From CAZPBO01 sp964584815 (GTDB lineage Bacteria; Planctomycetota; SKW154): a stretch of DNA of 34,697 nucleotides. Position 1 is the stretch's first letter. Every line of letters starts with the position of its first letter. Shown here piece after piece: positions 24,701-33,055 of the stretch. The notes below the pieces were generated by a model. The model had not been told where the DNA came from. It saw nothing but the letters and a program-made list of their open reading frames with translations, and searched no databases. The stretch is taken from positions 1 to 34,697 of the forward strand of contig CAZPBO010000020.1 of NCBI GenBank assembly GCA_964584815.1, given 5' to 3'. Made by a program: the position numbers and the translations under genes.

Positions 24701-25531
24701 ATGCTGACTATGCTGCTGCTTTTTGATATCATCGTTTTCGTAAACGGCAACTCCGTTGAAGGCAAAGTGACTAAGGTCACAGACGAGGTGATTGTTGTGC
24801 AGGTCAAAGGCGGAGAGTTGGTTATTCCGCGGGAAAGGGTGAAGAAAATCATAGAAAAGCCTTACAAAATTGAGGAAGAACCGCCGCCCAAGGAAGAAAC
24901 AAAAGAGCAAAAACAGCCGCCATCGCCCTTTAAGAAAAAGAAACCTCAAAAGGAGGAGAAAAAACCTGAAGGCAGCAAAGAACGGAAGGAGAAGCCGCTG
25001 ACACAGGATGAGTTGCGCTATCTTAGGCGGCTTGTGGACCTTATCGGTAACCGTCGGGTGGCTTTAAGGCGCAGGGCTCGGTTGGCGTTAAGCCAGTTCG
25101 GACCGCGGGCAACACCGGTCCTTATAAATGCGCTTTCGGACGGCAACTTCTGGCGCAGAATGAATGCCGCCTCGCTGCTGGGAGAGTTTGGTCGCCCCGA
25201 AGCGGCTAAACCACTGCTGCCGCTTCTTGCCGACCCTGTTCTTGCCGTGCGTGTTGCCGCACATTCTGCGCTTACGCGCATCACAAAAACATATGTCACC
25301 TACAACCCCAACTACCCCAACCCAACCGCCATAAGCCTCTGGCATAAGGCGGTGCAAAACTTCCTCAAAGCGTTGAAAGAGAAAGAGAAAAGAGAGCGCG
25401 AAAAACCATCCGACACGGCGGAGCACAAAAAGCAAAGGCAGGAGAAACCGCCCTGGGAGCGCCCACCACCACAACAACAAGAAGAAGCAGAACCAAAGCA
25501 AGAGAAAAAGGATGTGGTGATAGAGCCGTGA
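24701..25531 (+). CDS. HEAT-repeat protein with small N-terminal barrel
   Basis: 276 aa. A short hydrophobic start (MLTMLLLFDIIVF) may be a signal. Residues 12-50 (NGNSVEGKVTKVTDEVIVVQ, then ELVIPRERVKKI) look like a small SH3/Sm-like barrel. A Lys/Glu/Pro-rich linker (about 52-105) joins it to two or three HEAT-like helical pairs (about 125-190: RRARLALSQFGPRATPVLI, MNAASLLGEFGRPEAAKPLL, VRVAAHSALTRI). The tail is again charged and glutamine/proline-rich. Probably a protein-binding envelope factor; no enzyme motif is seen. Its end overlaps rarA by 4 nt. Confidence 0.68.
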   Translation: MLTMLLLFDIIVFVNGNSVEGKVTKVTDEVIVVQVKGGELVIPRERVKKIIEKPYKIEEEPPPKEETKEQKQPPSPFKKKKPQKEEKKPEGSKERKEKPLTQDELRYLRRLVDLIGNRRVALRRRARLALSQFGPRATPVLINALSDGNFWRRMNAASLLGEFGRPEAAKPLLPLLADPVLAVRVAAHSALTRITKTYVTYNPNYPNPTAISLWHKAVQNFLKALKEKEKREREKPSDTAEHKKQRQEKPPWERPPPQQQEEAEPKQEKKDVVIEP

Positions 25532-26853
25532 GTGCGGGCAACCTTTTTGACCCTTCCTCTGAACAAGACAGACATCAGAAGGGGAAGGTGCCGCTTGCGG
25601 AGCGCATGCGTCCTTCTGACTTCTCAGAATTTTTGGGACAGGAGGAGTTGGTAGGGGAGGATGCGCCTCTGCGGCGGCTCATTGAACAGGACCGCCTTCC
25701 CAACATCATCTTCTGGGGACCACCTGGATGCGGCAAGACGACGCTCGCCCGCCTTATAGCCAAAAAGACAGGACGCGTCTTTGAGGCGCTCTCTGCGGTC
25801 ACATCAGGAGTGGCTGATGTTCGTCGTGTTGTCGCCACCGCCAAACGGCGACCAAAAGGCAGAACCATTCTCTTCATTGACGAAATCCACCGCTTCAACA
25901 AAGCACAACAGGATGCCCTTCTGCCGCATCTTGAGGACGGCACACTCACCCTCATCGGCGCCACAACAGAAAACCCCTCCTTTGAGGTGATTCCTCCGCT
26001 CCTTTCCCGCTGCAAAGTCTTCCTGCTCCACCCGCTGGAAGAGGAACATATAAGGACGCTGATAGAGAAAGCGCTTGTTGAGGAGCGCGGACTGAGCGGA
26101 CGCTGCTTTTTGGATGAGGAGGCGTTGTCTTTTCTTGTGAGGTATGCGGATGGCGATGCCCGCCGCGCGCTCAACCTCCTTGAGATGGCAGCCGATGCAA
26201 CCGACAACAACAGAATCACCGTTGCCATCCTTAAGGATGTGGCGCAAAGACCGACTCTGCTGCACGACAAAAGCGGGGACTACCATTACGACCTGATAAG
26301 CGCGCTGCACAAGGCGCTGCGGGGTTCGGATGTGGACGCGGCGCTATACTGGCTGGCGCGGCTGCTTGAAGCGGGTGAAGACCCACTCTTTGTGGCAAGA
26401 CGCCTTGTCCGCGCCGCCGCTGAAGACATCGGGCTCGCCGACCCATTCGCACTCGTGCTCGCCACTGCCGCATATCAGGCAACACACTTCATAGGTATGC
26501 CGGAAGCCAACTGCATCCTGGCGGAGGCGGTCATATACCTTGCCACAGCGCCCAAATCCAACTCCGCTTACACCGCCTACTCCTCTGCCGCTAATGCCGT
26601 CCACAAATTCGGACAACTGCCCGTCCCCTTGCACATCCGCAACGACCCCACACCCCTTATGCGCCAACTCGGATACGCAAAAGGCTACAAATATCCGCAT
26701 TCCTTCCCAGACCATATTGTCAGGCAGACCTATCTACCGAACAAACTGAAAGATATGCGTTTCTACCGTCCGAGCGAGCAGGGAAGGGAGGCAAAAATCG
26801 CGCAGCGCTGGGAACACATCAGACGCTTCTTAAGGGGTGAGTCGGATGCGTAG
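25528..26853 (+). CDS. rarA: Replication-associated recombination protein A (MgsA/RarA ATPase)
   Basis: 441 aa AAA+ ATPase acting at stalled replication forks. It starts PLAERMRPSDFSEFLGQEEL, has Walker A GPPGCGKTT (64-72), Walker B ILFIDEIHRFNKAQQDALLPHLEDG, sensor 1 LIGATTENPSFEV, and arginine-finger region LLSRCKVFLLHPL. The C-terminal tetramerisation part includes AAEDIGLADPFAL and GYKYPHSFPDHIVRQTYLP. Full length. The GTG start overlaps the previous stop (GTGA); the ribosome site is weak, suggesting coupling. Confidence 0.95.
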   Translation: MSAGNLFDPSSEQDRHQKGKVPLAERMRPSDFSEFLGQEELVGEDAPLRRLIEQDRLPNIIFWGPPGCGKTTLARLIAKKTGRVFEALSAVTSGVADVRRVVATAKRRPKGRTILFIDEIHRFNKAQQDALLPHLEDGTLTLIGATTENPSFEVIPPLLSRCKVFLLHPLEEEHIRTLIEKALVEERGLSGRCFLDEEALSFLVRYADGDARRALNLLEMAADATDNNRITVAILKDVAQRPTLLHDKSGDYHYDLISALHKALRGSDVDAALYWLARLLEAGEDPLFVARRLVRAAAEDIGLADPFALVLATAAYQATHFIGMPEANCILAEAVIYLATAPKSNSAYTAYSSAANAVHKFGQLPVPLHIRNDPTPLMRQLGYAKGYKYPHSFPDHIVRQTYLPNKLKDMRFYRPSEQGREAKIAQRWEHIRRFLRGESDA

Positions 26854-27484
26854 ATGGGGTGTGCCGCTGGTTGTGCTTCTTTGCGCGTTGGGAATTGTGC
26901 TGCGTCACACACTGCACAAACGGACAGCCAAGGAGCCATTTGACCCAAGCAAACTCTATCGGGTGATTGGAGTTCGTGATGGCGACACATTTACGATAGA
27001 TTGTGGGGAGGAGGTGCGTGTTGTGGGCGTTGACACACCCGAGAAGGGGAGACCATTCAGTCGTCGCGCTACCGATTTCGCACGCAGAACGCTGCTGGGA
27101 CGCCTCGTCCGCATTGAACCTGCAGAGCAACCGCGAGATAAATACGGTCGCCTCCTCGGATGGGTCTGGATGGAGAGCGGAAAACTGTTCAACGAAGAGG
27201 TGCTGAAGCGGGGGTTAGGATATCTCTACCTTGTTGAACAGAATACCAAATACAAGGAACGGTTGCTTGCCGCACAACGCGAGGCAAGGGCAAAACGCCG
27301 CGGACTCTGGCGCCATCCACCAAAACCCGAACCCTACTATGTCGTCGCAGGAAAAGGACCTTCCCGAACCACACACCGCCCAAACTGCCCCCGTCTCAAA
27401 CATTTGCCGAACCACAAAATCTACAAATCGCGTGATGAGGCATTGGACACAGGCGCACCACCCTGCCGCACCTGCAACCCTTAA
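26846..27484 (+). CDS. Membrane-anchored thermonuclease-like (SNase) protein with Ada-type Cys tail
   Basis: 212 aa. An N-terminal helix (about 5-18) probably exports or anchors the protein. The SNase domain (about 38-155) shows VIGVRDGDTFTI, VRVVGVDTPEKG with the Arg, Asp and Glu of the active site, and YGRLLGWVW with the second catalytic Arg. The C-terminus (about 170-212) has HRPNCPRLKHL and ALDTGAPPCRTCNP, the Cys/His pattern of Ada-like metal-binding tails often attached to bacterial SNases. A surface or secreted nuclease for DNA/RNA uptake or turnover is likely. ATG 26846 has AAGGGG 8 nt upstream; it overlaps rarA by 8 nt. Confidence 0.88.
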   Translation: MRRWGVPLVVLLCALGIVLRHTLHKRTAKEPFDPSKLYRVIGVRDGDTFTIDCGEEVRVVGVDTPEKGRPFSRRATDFARRTLLGRLVRIEPAEQPRDKYGRLLGWVWMESGKLFNEEVLKRGLGYLYLVEQNTKYKERLLAAQREARAKRRGLWRHPPKPEPYYVVAGKGPSRTTHRPNCPRLKHLPNHKIYKSRDEALDTGAPPCRTCNP

Positions 27485-27557
27485 ATATTGTTATGCTTGC
27501 AACCACAAAATGCGTCTATTATCCTGCTTACCCTTACACCTTATTGGGAGGTTTCTT

Positions 27558-28972
27558 ATGCGGTGGTTGATTCTGGCTCTTATTGTGGTGCCGTTGCTCC
27601 TCTCCTCCTGCGGTGCGCACAAGGTCAATTACACGGTCACTCTGACGGTCACAAGCGACTACGGAAACCCTATTCCTGCTGTCGGAACCCACACCTACCG
27701 TTATGACAGCGACCATCCGCCGCAAGTAAACGCCTCTGTTGAATCCGAAATAGATGCGGGCAACACCATCTACACCTGCTCTGGCTGGCAGGGAACAGGC
27801 TCTGTGCCCGCATCCGGCACCAGCAACCAAGTTTCCTTCACCCTAACAGAGGATTCAACTCTGACCTGGTTGTGGCAGATATGGCATCAGGTCACGGTGA
27901 ACACAACAGGTTCTGGAACAGTTGGCATCACAGTCGTTTCAGGTCAGGAGAACTCCACGCATACAAGTTTTTATCTTGAGGGCAGTGTGCTTCAGTTGAC
28001 GCCTAATCCCGGCACAGGTTATGTTTTCAGCCACTGGGAGGACGGCAGCGGTAATGTTCTGGGTAATGACTCACCATTAGAAATAACGGTGAATTCGCCC
28101 ACATCCGTAACCGCTGTATTTGTGGAGCAGTTGACTGTTGCAACCAGTCAGGGTGATTTTGACGGAAGCGGCTATGGTATGGTAGGTGCAAACTATAGTT
28201 TCAGTCTTCAGGCAACAGGTGGTTATGGCACATACCACTGGCAGGTCACTGGCGGTGCGTTTCCGCCGGGGCTGGCTCTGGCGGATGATGGCACGATAAG
28301 CGGCAAACCCTCAGCCGCCGGCGACTACACCTTCACCGTCTCCGTCACCGATGAATCGCCCTACCCCTTCACCGCTCAAGCCACCTTTACAATCACGGTT
28401 TACGAGCGCCTTCAGATAACGACAACCAGCCTCCCGGGAGCCGTAAACAACCAGAACTACAGCACCAATATTGATGTGTCAGGCGGTTCTGGCGGTTACA
28501 CATTTGCCATATCAGGTGAGCCTTCAGGGGTCTCAATAAACCCCTCAAGCGGCTTAATAAGCGGCACACCAAACGACACCGCAGGCACCTACACCATAAC
28601 AGTCACGGTCACCGACAACTACAACGCCGCGTGGACAGACAGCAAAAACCTGACACTCAACCTCGCCGACGCGTTAACTCTCACCGCTCAAACATACACC
28701 TGGACTGAAAGGATAGCGGTTTCAGGCAGTGTGCCGTATTCAGGTGGATGGGCACCCGTTGAGTTCAGGGTGGTCTCGGGCGCACTGCCGCCTGGAACCT
28801 ACCTCAACATAGACGGCACATACGGCGGAACACCCGTCGCGGCTGGTCAATACACCGCCGTAATAGAAGCACGCGATTCGCTTGAGCCGCAGCAGTTTGC
28901 TTACCAGACTTACACATACAATGTAAAGCCCGCCGTCCCGAGCGACTTCACGGTTGATGTGCGCGCAGGTTC
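27558..28972 (+). CDS. Surface lipoprotein with Ig-like (He_PIG) repeats, N-terminal part
   Basis: 471 codons are visible before the second assembly gap. A lipoprotein signal (MRWLILALIVVPLLLSSC, Cys18) exports the protein. Residues ~24-108 and ~110-190 are InlB-B/Listeria-Bacteroides-like repeats with the GSG and FSHWEDGSGN marks. Three cadherin/He_PIG-like units follow (about 205-282, 286-372, 375-460), each with a PPGL/LSxxGxISGxP-AGxYTxTVxVTD-type core. A longer upstream open frame overlaps the nuclease gene; the ATG at 27558 is chosen because GGGAGGT lies just before it. Probably adhesive or structural on the cell surface. Confidence 0.85.
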
Positions 28973-29072
28973 NNNNNNNNNNNNNNNNNNNNNNNNNNNN
29001 NNNNNNNNNNNNNNNNNNNNNNNNNNNNNNNNNNNNNNNNNNNNNNNNNNNNNNNNNNNNNNNNNNNNNNNN
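28973..29072. other. Assembly gap (100 N)
   Basis: A second run of exactly 100 N, inside the surface lipoprotein. The true length is unknown. The reading frame happens to stay open across it, which does not prove that the two halves are one gene. Confidence 0.98.
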
Positions 29073-29966
29073 GATGCGCTGTTTGTCGTCGGCTCCACCA
29101 CCACTGACGACGAGAACATCTTCCTTGCAAAACTAAACCTTGCTGATGGGTCACTTGTGAACTCTTGGGGAATAGAACTTGATGATGACGGCAATTTTGA
29201 TGAGGATGAACGCGCAATGACTATCACTTTCCCCGACACTGACACCGCCTACCTTGCGGGGAGAATAAGAATTGACGGAGCCGGCGCGCGACATATGCTC
29301 TTCGTCCGCCTGACGGGTATGTCTGCGGTCCCAACATTCAGTTCGGCGTGCTATGTTGCTCAGAACTTAGGGGGCCTTCCCGTTCAGGCTGACTGGGTTG
29401 CTGCCGTTCGCGCAGATACATCCGGAAACTGCTGCGCCATAACCGACGAAAGCATCTGGGGAGTGGGCAGTTTCGTTGGCGGTGTCGGCGTGACATATGA
29501 CTCCGGCACAGGCAACTGGAACTTCGGCTGGGCAAGGCTCTGGGGTGACGGAACGCCTTCACGCCTTCTTGGTGCTGATGAATGCGGCTGGCTCGCCACA
29601 TTCAACTCCTCACCCGGCAGATGTATCTTCGCTCAGTTTGACCCCTTAAACGGCAACTTTACAAGACAGCAGTCAATCGGGGAAAAAGCCCCGGCATCTT
29701 ATGGTAGCCTCTGCTATCATGACCCCGACAACCGCTATTACAAACTTGTCTCAACCTCATATTTCCTTGATGACAACATTGCAACGACGAGCATCACAGA
29801 ACAGACTCCCAACGCCAGTGTATCTTCCCTTAAAGGGAACATCTACGGCGCTAGTGTCACGATAGACACGGCGCCGCCGCTCGTGGCGGTTGACCCAAGC
29901 CAAATCAACCCCACCGGCTCGCCATATGGGGATGACGACGCGGCTGTTTTCTGGCACAACCCATAA
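29073..29966 (+). CDS. C-terminal part of surface protein, beta-propeller-like
   Basis: 297 codons after the gap, in the same nominal frame as the lipoprotein. Repeated blocks such as ALFVVGSTTTDDENIFLAKL, DTAYLAGRIRIDGAG and SIWGVGSFVGG with alternating VxGxT and LAKL/FVRL segments resemble the bacterial SBBP-type beta-propeller. This is a common C-terminal part of secreted proteins with Ig repeats. The frame is probably the same gene, but the gap must be closed to be sure. It ends at 29966, just before a stem-loop. Confidence 0.75.
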   Translation, partial: DALFVVGSTTTDDENIFLAKLNLADGSLVNSWGIELDDDGNFDEDERAMTITFPDTDTAYLAGRIRIDGAGARHMLFVRLTGMSAVPTFSSACYVAQNLGGLPVQADWVAAVRADTSGNCCAITDESIWGVGSFVGGVGVTYDSGTGNWNFGWARLWGDGTPSRLLGADECGWLATFNSSPGRCIFAQFDPLNGNFTRQQSIGEKAPASYGSLCYHDPDNRYYKLVSTSYFLDDNIATTSITEQTPNASVSSLKGNIYGASVTIDTAPPLVAVDPSQINPTGSPYGDDDAAVFWHNP

Positions 29967-29990
29967 GAGCAAAGTGTAAAGAGATTTAAG

Positions 29991-30017
29991 GGGCGCGGAT
30001 AACAAACATCCGCGCCC
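29991..30017. terminator. Stem-loop after the surface-protein gene
   Basis: GGGCGCGGAT (29991-30000) and ATCCGCGCCC (30008-30017) make a perfect GC-rich 10-bp stem with a 7-nt loop. Only TT follows, so it is not a classic rho-independent terminator, but it is well placed to end the transcript 25 nt after the stop. Confidence 0.5.
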
Positions 30018-30046
30018 TTACCTCGTTCGCCAACCGCCGTTATAAT
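30018..30046 (+). promoter_or_regulatory. Candidate promoter of the hydrogenase-MetVF operon
   Basis: TATAAT (30041-30046) is a perfect -10 box; TTACCT (30018-30023), 17 nt upstream, is a weak -35 (3/6). The predicted leader is about 70 nt. The ~155-base interval between 29966 and 30124 otherwise holds only the stem-loop. Confidence 0.45.
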
Positions 30047-30123
30047 CCGCCTATTTCCTTTACCAACAGTTCCTGAGACGATACAATTGCAATGGCGAGG
30101 CATCGTCTTTAAGGGGACTGGTG

Positions 30124-30999
30124 ATGAGTGATGTAAAAGAGCATCCTGTGGTGTGGTTTCAGGGGGCTGGCTGCAGCGGCTGTTCGGTATCGTTCCTAAA
30201 CGGCGTGGCGCCTGACCCCGTCGCCGTTCTTATTGAGCAGGTGTTGCCGGGGCACCACATAAACCTGCGTTTCCATCCAACGATAATGGCTGGAAGCGGC
30301 GAGGCGGTCATAAAAGCCATCCGAGCAACACAGGAGAAGTTTGACGGCAACTACATTCTGGTTGTTGAAGGTGCAATTCCGAAAGGGCGCTTTGGAATGA
30401 TAGGCGAGGAGGACGGTCGCGAGTTGGAGATGGAAGAAGCGGTGGTTGATTTTGCCAAGCGTTCGTTGTGTGTTGTGGCATACGGGACATGTGCGGCTTT
30501 TGGTGGCATCCCATCAGGCAAGCCGAATCCGACAGGCGCTCGCGGTGTCGCGCAGGTCCTCAAAGAGCACGGCGTTGACAAGGTCGTCGTGAACATACCC
30601 GGATGTCCTGCGCATCCCGACTGGCTGAGCGGCACAATAGCGGCAGTTCTCCTGCTTGGACTTGATAAGGTGGAGTTGGACGATTTGAACCGCCCCAAAC
30701 GATTCTTCGGCAAACTGATACACGACAACTGCCCCCGCCGCGCTTACTTTGACACAGGACGCTTCGCAAAAACCTTCGGTGATGAATTCTGCCTCCTTGA
30801 GTTGGGATGCAAAGGTCCGCAGACATATGCTGACTGCCCGATAAGACTGTGGAACGGCGGCGTCAACTGGTGCGTCGGCTCAAACGCCCCCTGCATCGGA
30901 TGCGTTGAGCCAGAGTTCCCTGATAACGCACCATTTTATGAGAAGATAACAGAAGACCGTTACACGGAGTATGCTGTGAAAACAAAGGAGGAGGATTAG
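30124..30999 (+). CDS. [NiFe]-hydrogenase small (Fe-S) subunit, cytoplasmic
   Basis: 291 aa. Ligands for three clusters are visible: proximal [4Fe-4S] C17, C20, C123, C161; distal H200, C203, C223, C229; medial C238, C250, C257, C260. C250 stands in NWCV where classic group 1 enzymes have NWPV, so the medial cluster should be [4Fe-4S], not [3Fe-4S]. The proximal motif GCSGCS lacks the two extra Cys of O2-tolerant membrane enzymes. No Tat signal and no C-terminal membrane anchor are present, and no Tat-like sequence is found upstream in frame, so the enzyme should be cytoplasmic. The ATG at 30124 has GGGG 7 nt before it; a GTG one codon earlier is possible. Two bases separate it from the large subunit. 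Confidence 0.95.
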   Translation: MSDVKEHPVVWFQGAGCSGCSVSFLNGVAPDPVAVLIEQVLPGHHINLRFHPTIMAGSGEAVIKAIRATQEKFDGNYILVVEGAIPKGRFGMIGEEDGRELEMEEAVVDFAKRSLCVVAYGTCAAFGGIPSGKPNPTGARGVAQVLKEHGVDKVVVNIPGCPAHPDWLSGTIAAVLLLGLDKVELDDLNRPKRFFGKLIHDNCPRRAYFDTGRFAKTFGDEFCLLELGCKGPQTYADCPIRLWNGGVNWCVGSNAPCIGCVEPEFPDNAPFYEKITEDRYTEYAVKTKEED

Positions 31000-31001
31000 C
31001 G

Positions 31002-32555
31002 ATGGCGCGTGTGGCAATAGACCCCATAACGCGGATAGAAGGGCATCTTCGTGTTGACGCGGTGGTTGAGGATGGCGAGGTTGTGGAGGCGCGTTGCGGA
31101 GGCACCCTTTTTCGCGGCTTTGAGATAATCCTGCGTGGACGCGACCCACGCGACGCACAGCAGATAACCCAGCGCGTCTGCGGCGTCTGCCCAATGTCTC
31201 ATGGTGTAACCGCAACACTCGCTCTGGATTCCGCTTTTGGCATTGCCGACAAAGTGCCCAAAAACGGTCGTCTCCTGCGCAACATAATTCTGGGCGCAAA
31301 TTTCATACAAAGCCACATCCTCCACTTCTACCACCTAGCGGCGCTGGACTATGTGGACATAACCGCCGTTGCCGACTACGACGGCACAGACACCGTCCTG
31401 CAAACCCTGCGTGACTTTGCGCAGCGCGGCTCACTTGAGCCATTTGTCCCGCGATACGAGGGCGATTATCGTTTTGACAAGGAGACGAACTGTGCTTTGG
31501 CGGCGCATTATGTTGAGGCGCTGCGCATCCGCCGCGTCTCCCACGAAATGCTCGCTATGATTGCAGGTAAGATGCCGCATTGCGCAGGCATCGTGCCAGG
31601 GGGAGTTGCTTGGCGCCCAACAGAGGACAAAATCGCCGCTTTCCTGTCGCATCTCAACCAGTGCCGCAAATTCATTGACAACACCTACATCCCAGATGTC
31701 CTCGCCGTGGCGGAAGCATACCCCGACTATCAACTGATAGGACGCGGCTGCGGCAACTACCTCGCCTACGGCGTCTTTGACCTTGAGGACGGCGTGGCGA
31801 AACACGAGGAGCGCAAACGGTTTTTGCCTGGCGGCAGCACAAACCGCGAACTCCACTACGCCGCCCTTGATGTGGGCAAGATAACAGAAGATGTGGCGCA
31901 TTCGTGGTTTGACGGCGAGGTGCGCCATCCATCCCAAGGAGAAACAAACCCCAACCCTGACAAAGAAGGTGGCTATTCTTGGTTGAAAGCGCCACGCTAC
32001 AACGGCAAACCGCACGAGGTGGGACCGCTTGCGCGTCTGATGGTGGCTTATGCCGCAGAAGATATGATTGTGAAGTCGCTGCTTGACAAGTATTTGCAGA
32101 GGCTTGGGGTATCGGCGGCGGACCTGCCGAGTGTCGTGGGGCGCCATCTTGCCCGCGCGCTTGAAACCAAACTCGTCGCCGACGCTATGGTGGACTGGCT
32201 CCTACAACTTGAAATAGGAGCAGATGGTGCCATCTCCGTTGAGGTGCCAGAAGAAGGCGAAGGTTACGGCATCACCGAAGCCCCCCGTGGCGCCCTGCTC
32301 CACTGGCACCGTATCAAGAACGGAAAAACCGACCATTATCAACTCGTCGTCCCCACCACATGGAACGCCTGTCCCGCCGACTCCAAAGAACAGCCAGGTC
32401 CTATTGAGCAGGCTATCTTGGGCACAAAAGTGCGCGACCCCGAAAACCCATACGAGATTGTGCGCATAGTGCGTTCCTTTGACCCCTGCCTTGCCTGCGC
32501 TGTCCATACACTTGACCTTCGCGGACACACCAAAGCGGTTGTAAGGGTCTGCTAA
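31002..32555 (+). CDS. [NiFe]-hydrogenase large (catalytic) subunit
   Basis: 517 aa. Ni ligands lie in RVCGVCPMSH (C60, C63) and DPCLACAVH (C496, C499). The proton-transfer Glu is E13 in ITRIEGH. NPNPDKEGGYSWLKAPRYNGKPHEVGPLARL and the LACAVH ending resemble group 1/2 uptake enzymes more than group 3 F420 or NAD-linked ones. After H502 a 15-residue extension (TLDLRGHTKAVVRVC) remains. It is the peptide normally removed after nickel insertion, and the gene for the protease follows immediately. GGAGGA precedes the ATG. All catalytic residues are intact, so an active H2-converting enzyme is expected. Confidence 0.96.
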   Translation: MARVAIDPITRIEGHLRVDAVVEDGEVVEARCGGTLFRGFEIILRGRDPRDAQQITQRVCGVCPMSHGVTATLALDSAFGIADKVPKNGRLLRNIILGANFIQSHILHFYHLAALDYVDITAVADYDGTDTVLQTLRDFAQRGSLEPFVPRYEGDYRFDKETNCALAAHYVEALRIRRVSHEMLAMIAGKMPHCAGIVPGGVAWRPTEDKIAAFLSHLNQCRKFIDNTYIPDVLAVAEAYPDYQLIGRGCGNYLAYGVFDLEDGVAKHEERKRFLPGGSTNRELHYAALDVGKITEDVAHSWFDGEVRHPSQGETNPNPDKEGGYSWLKAPRYNGKPHEVGPLARLMVAYAAEDMIVKSLLDKYLQRLGVSAADLPSVVGRHLARALETKLVADAMVDWLLQLEIGADGAISVEVPEEGEGYGITEAPRGALLHWHRIKNGKTDHYQLVVPTTWNACPADSKEQPGPIEQAILGTKVRDPENPYEIVRIVRSFDPCLACAVHTLDLRGHTKAVVRVC

Positions 32556-33055
32556 TGAAGCGTGTTGTGGTCGTCGGCGTAGGCAATCCCCTGATGGGGG
32601 ACGATGGTGTGGGACAGGCAGTGCTTGAGCGTCTCAAAGAACGCCTACCCGAATGGGTGGAGTTGGTGGATGCGGGTTGCGACTCATTGGATGCGCTGCT
32701 TGACGCCAAAGACGCTGAATTGGTCGTCCTCGTTGACGCAATTGATGCGCAACAACCCGCCGGGACGCTTTTCCGCTTCAGCGCCGATACCATCCGCAAC
32801 TCCGCCGTCCCATCAAACCGCATCTCACTCCATCAGTTGTCCCTGAAGGAGTGCCTTGCACTGGCGGAGTTAAGCGGTTTTGACCCAGAAAAACTGGTCG
32901 TTGTGGGGGTGCAACCTGCGGTTGTTGAACCGCGTATGCGTCTGTCCGACACCATCGCTGAAAAACTGCCCGACTTAATAAACCTTGTAGAACAAGAGAT
33001 TCGGAGGGTCTGCGATGATAAAAACCGAGAAAAAGCCGCAAGAGGAGGTGCTTGA
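32555..33055 (+). CDS. Hydrogenase maturation endopeptidase (HyaD/HybD/HycI family)
   Basis: 166 aa. Removes the C-terminal extension of the large subunit once nickel is inserted. GVGNPLMGDDGVG holds the first nickel ligand (D16; Glu in HybD), D61 in LVDAID the second, and H93 in SLHQLS the third, all at positions close to E. coli HybD (16, 62, 93). The start overlaps the large-subunit stop (TAATG), and the 3' end overlaps metV by 41 nt. The C-terminal ~15 residues (basic, DDKNREKAARGGA) go beyond the usual core. The hyp accessory genes are not in the window. Confidence 0.93.
   Translation: MKRVVVVGVGNPLMGDDGVGQAVLERLKERLPEWVELVDAGCDSLDALLDAKDAELVVLVDAIDAQQPAGTLFRFSADTIRNSAVPSNRISLHQLSLKECLALAELSGFDPEKLVVVGVQPAVVEPRMRLSDTIAEKLPDLINLVEQEIRRVCDDKNREKAARGGA

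Noticed and set aside
27231..27557. N-terminal extension of the surface lipoprotein
   Set aside because: It overlaps the nuclease gene in another frame; a ribosome site and lipoprotein signal mark 27558 as the start.
30041..30123. Possible Tat signal upstream of the hydrogenase small subunit
   Set aside because: The in-frame upstream codons contain an Arg pair but no start codon, no RRxFxK motif and no hydrophobic core.
31431..32147. 238-codon open frame on the minus strand
   Set aside because: Shadow of the hydrogenase large subunit, no domain similarity.
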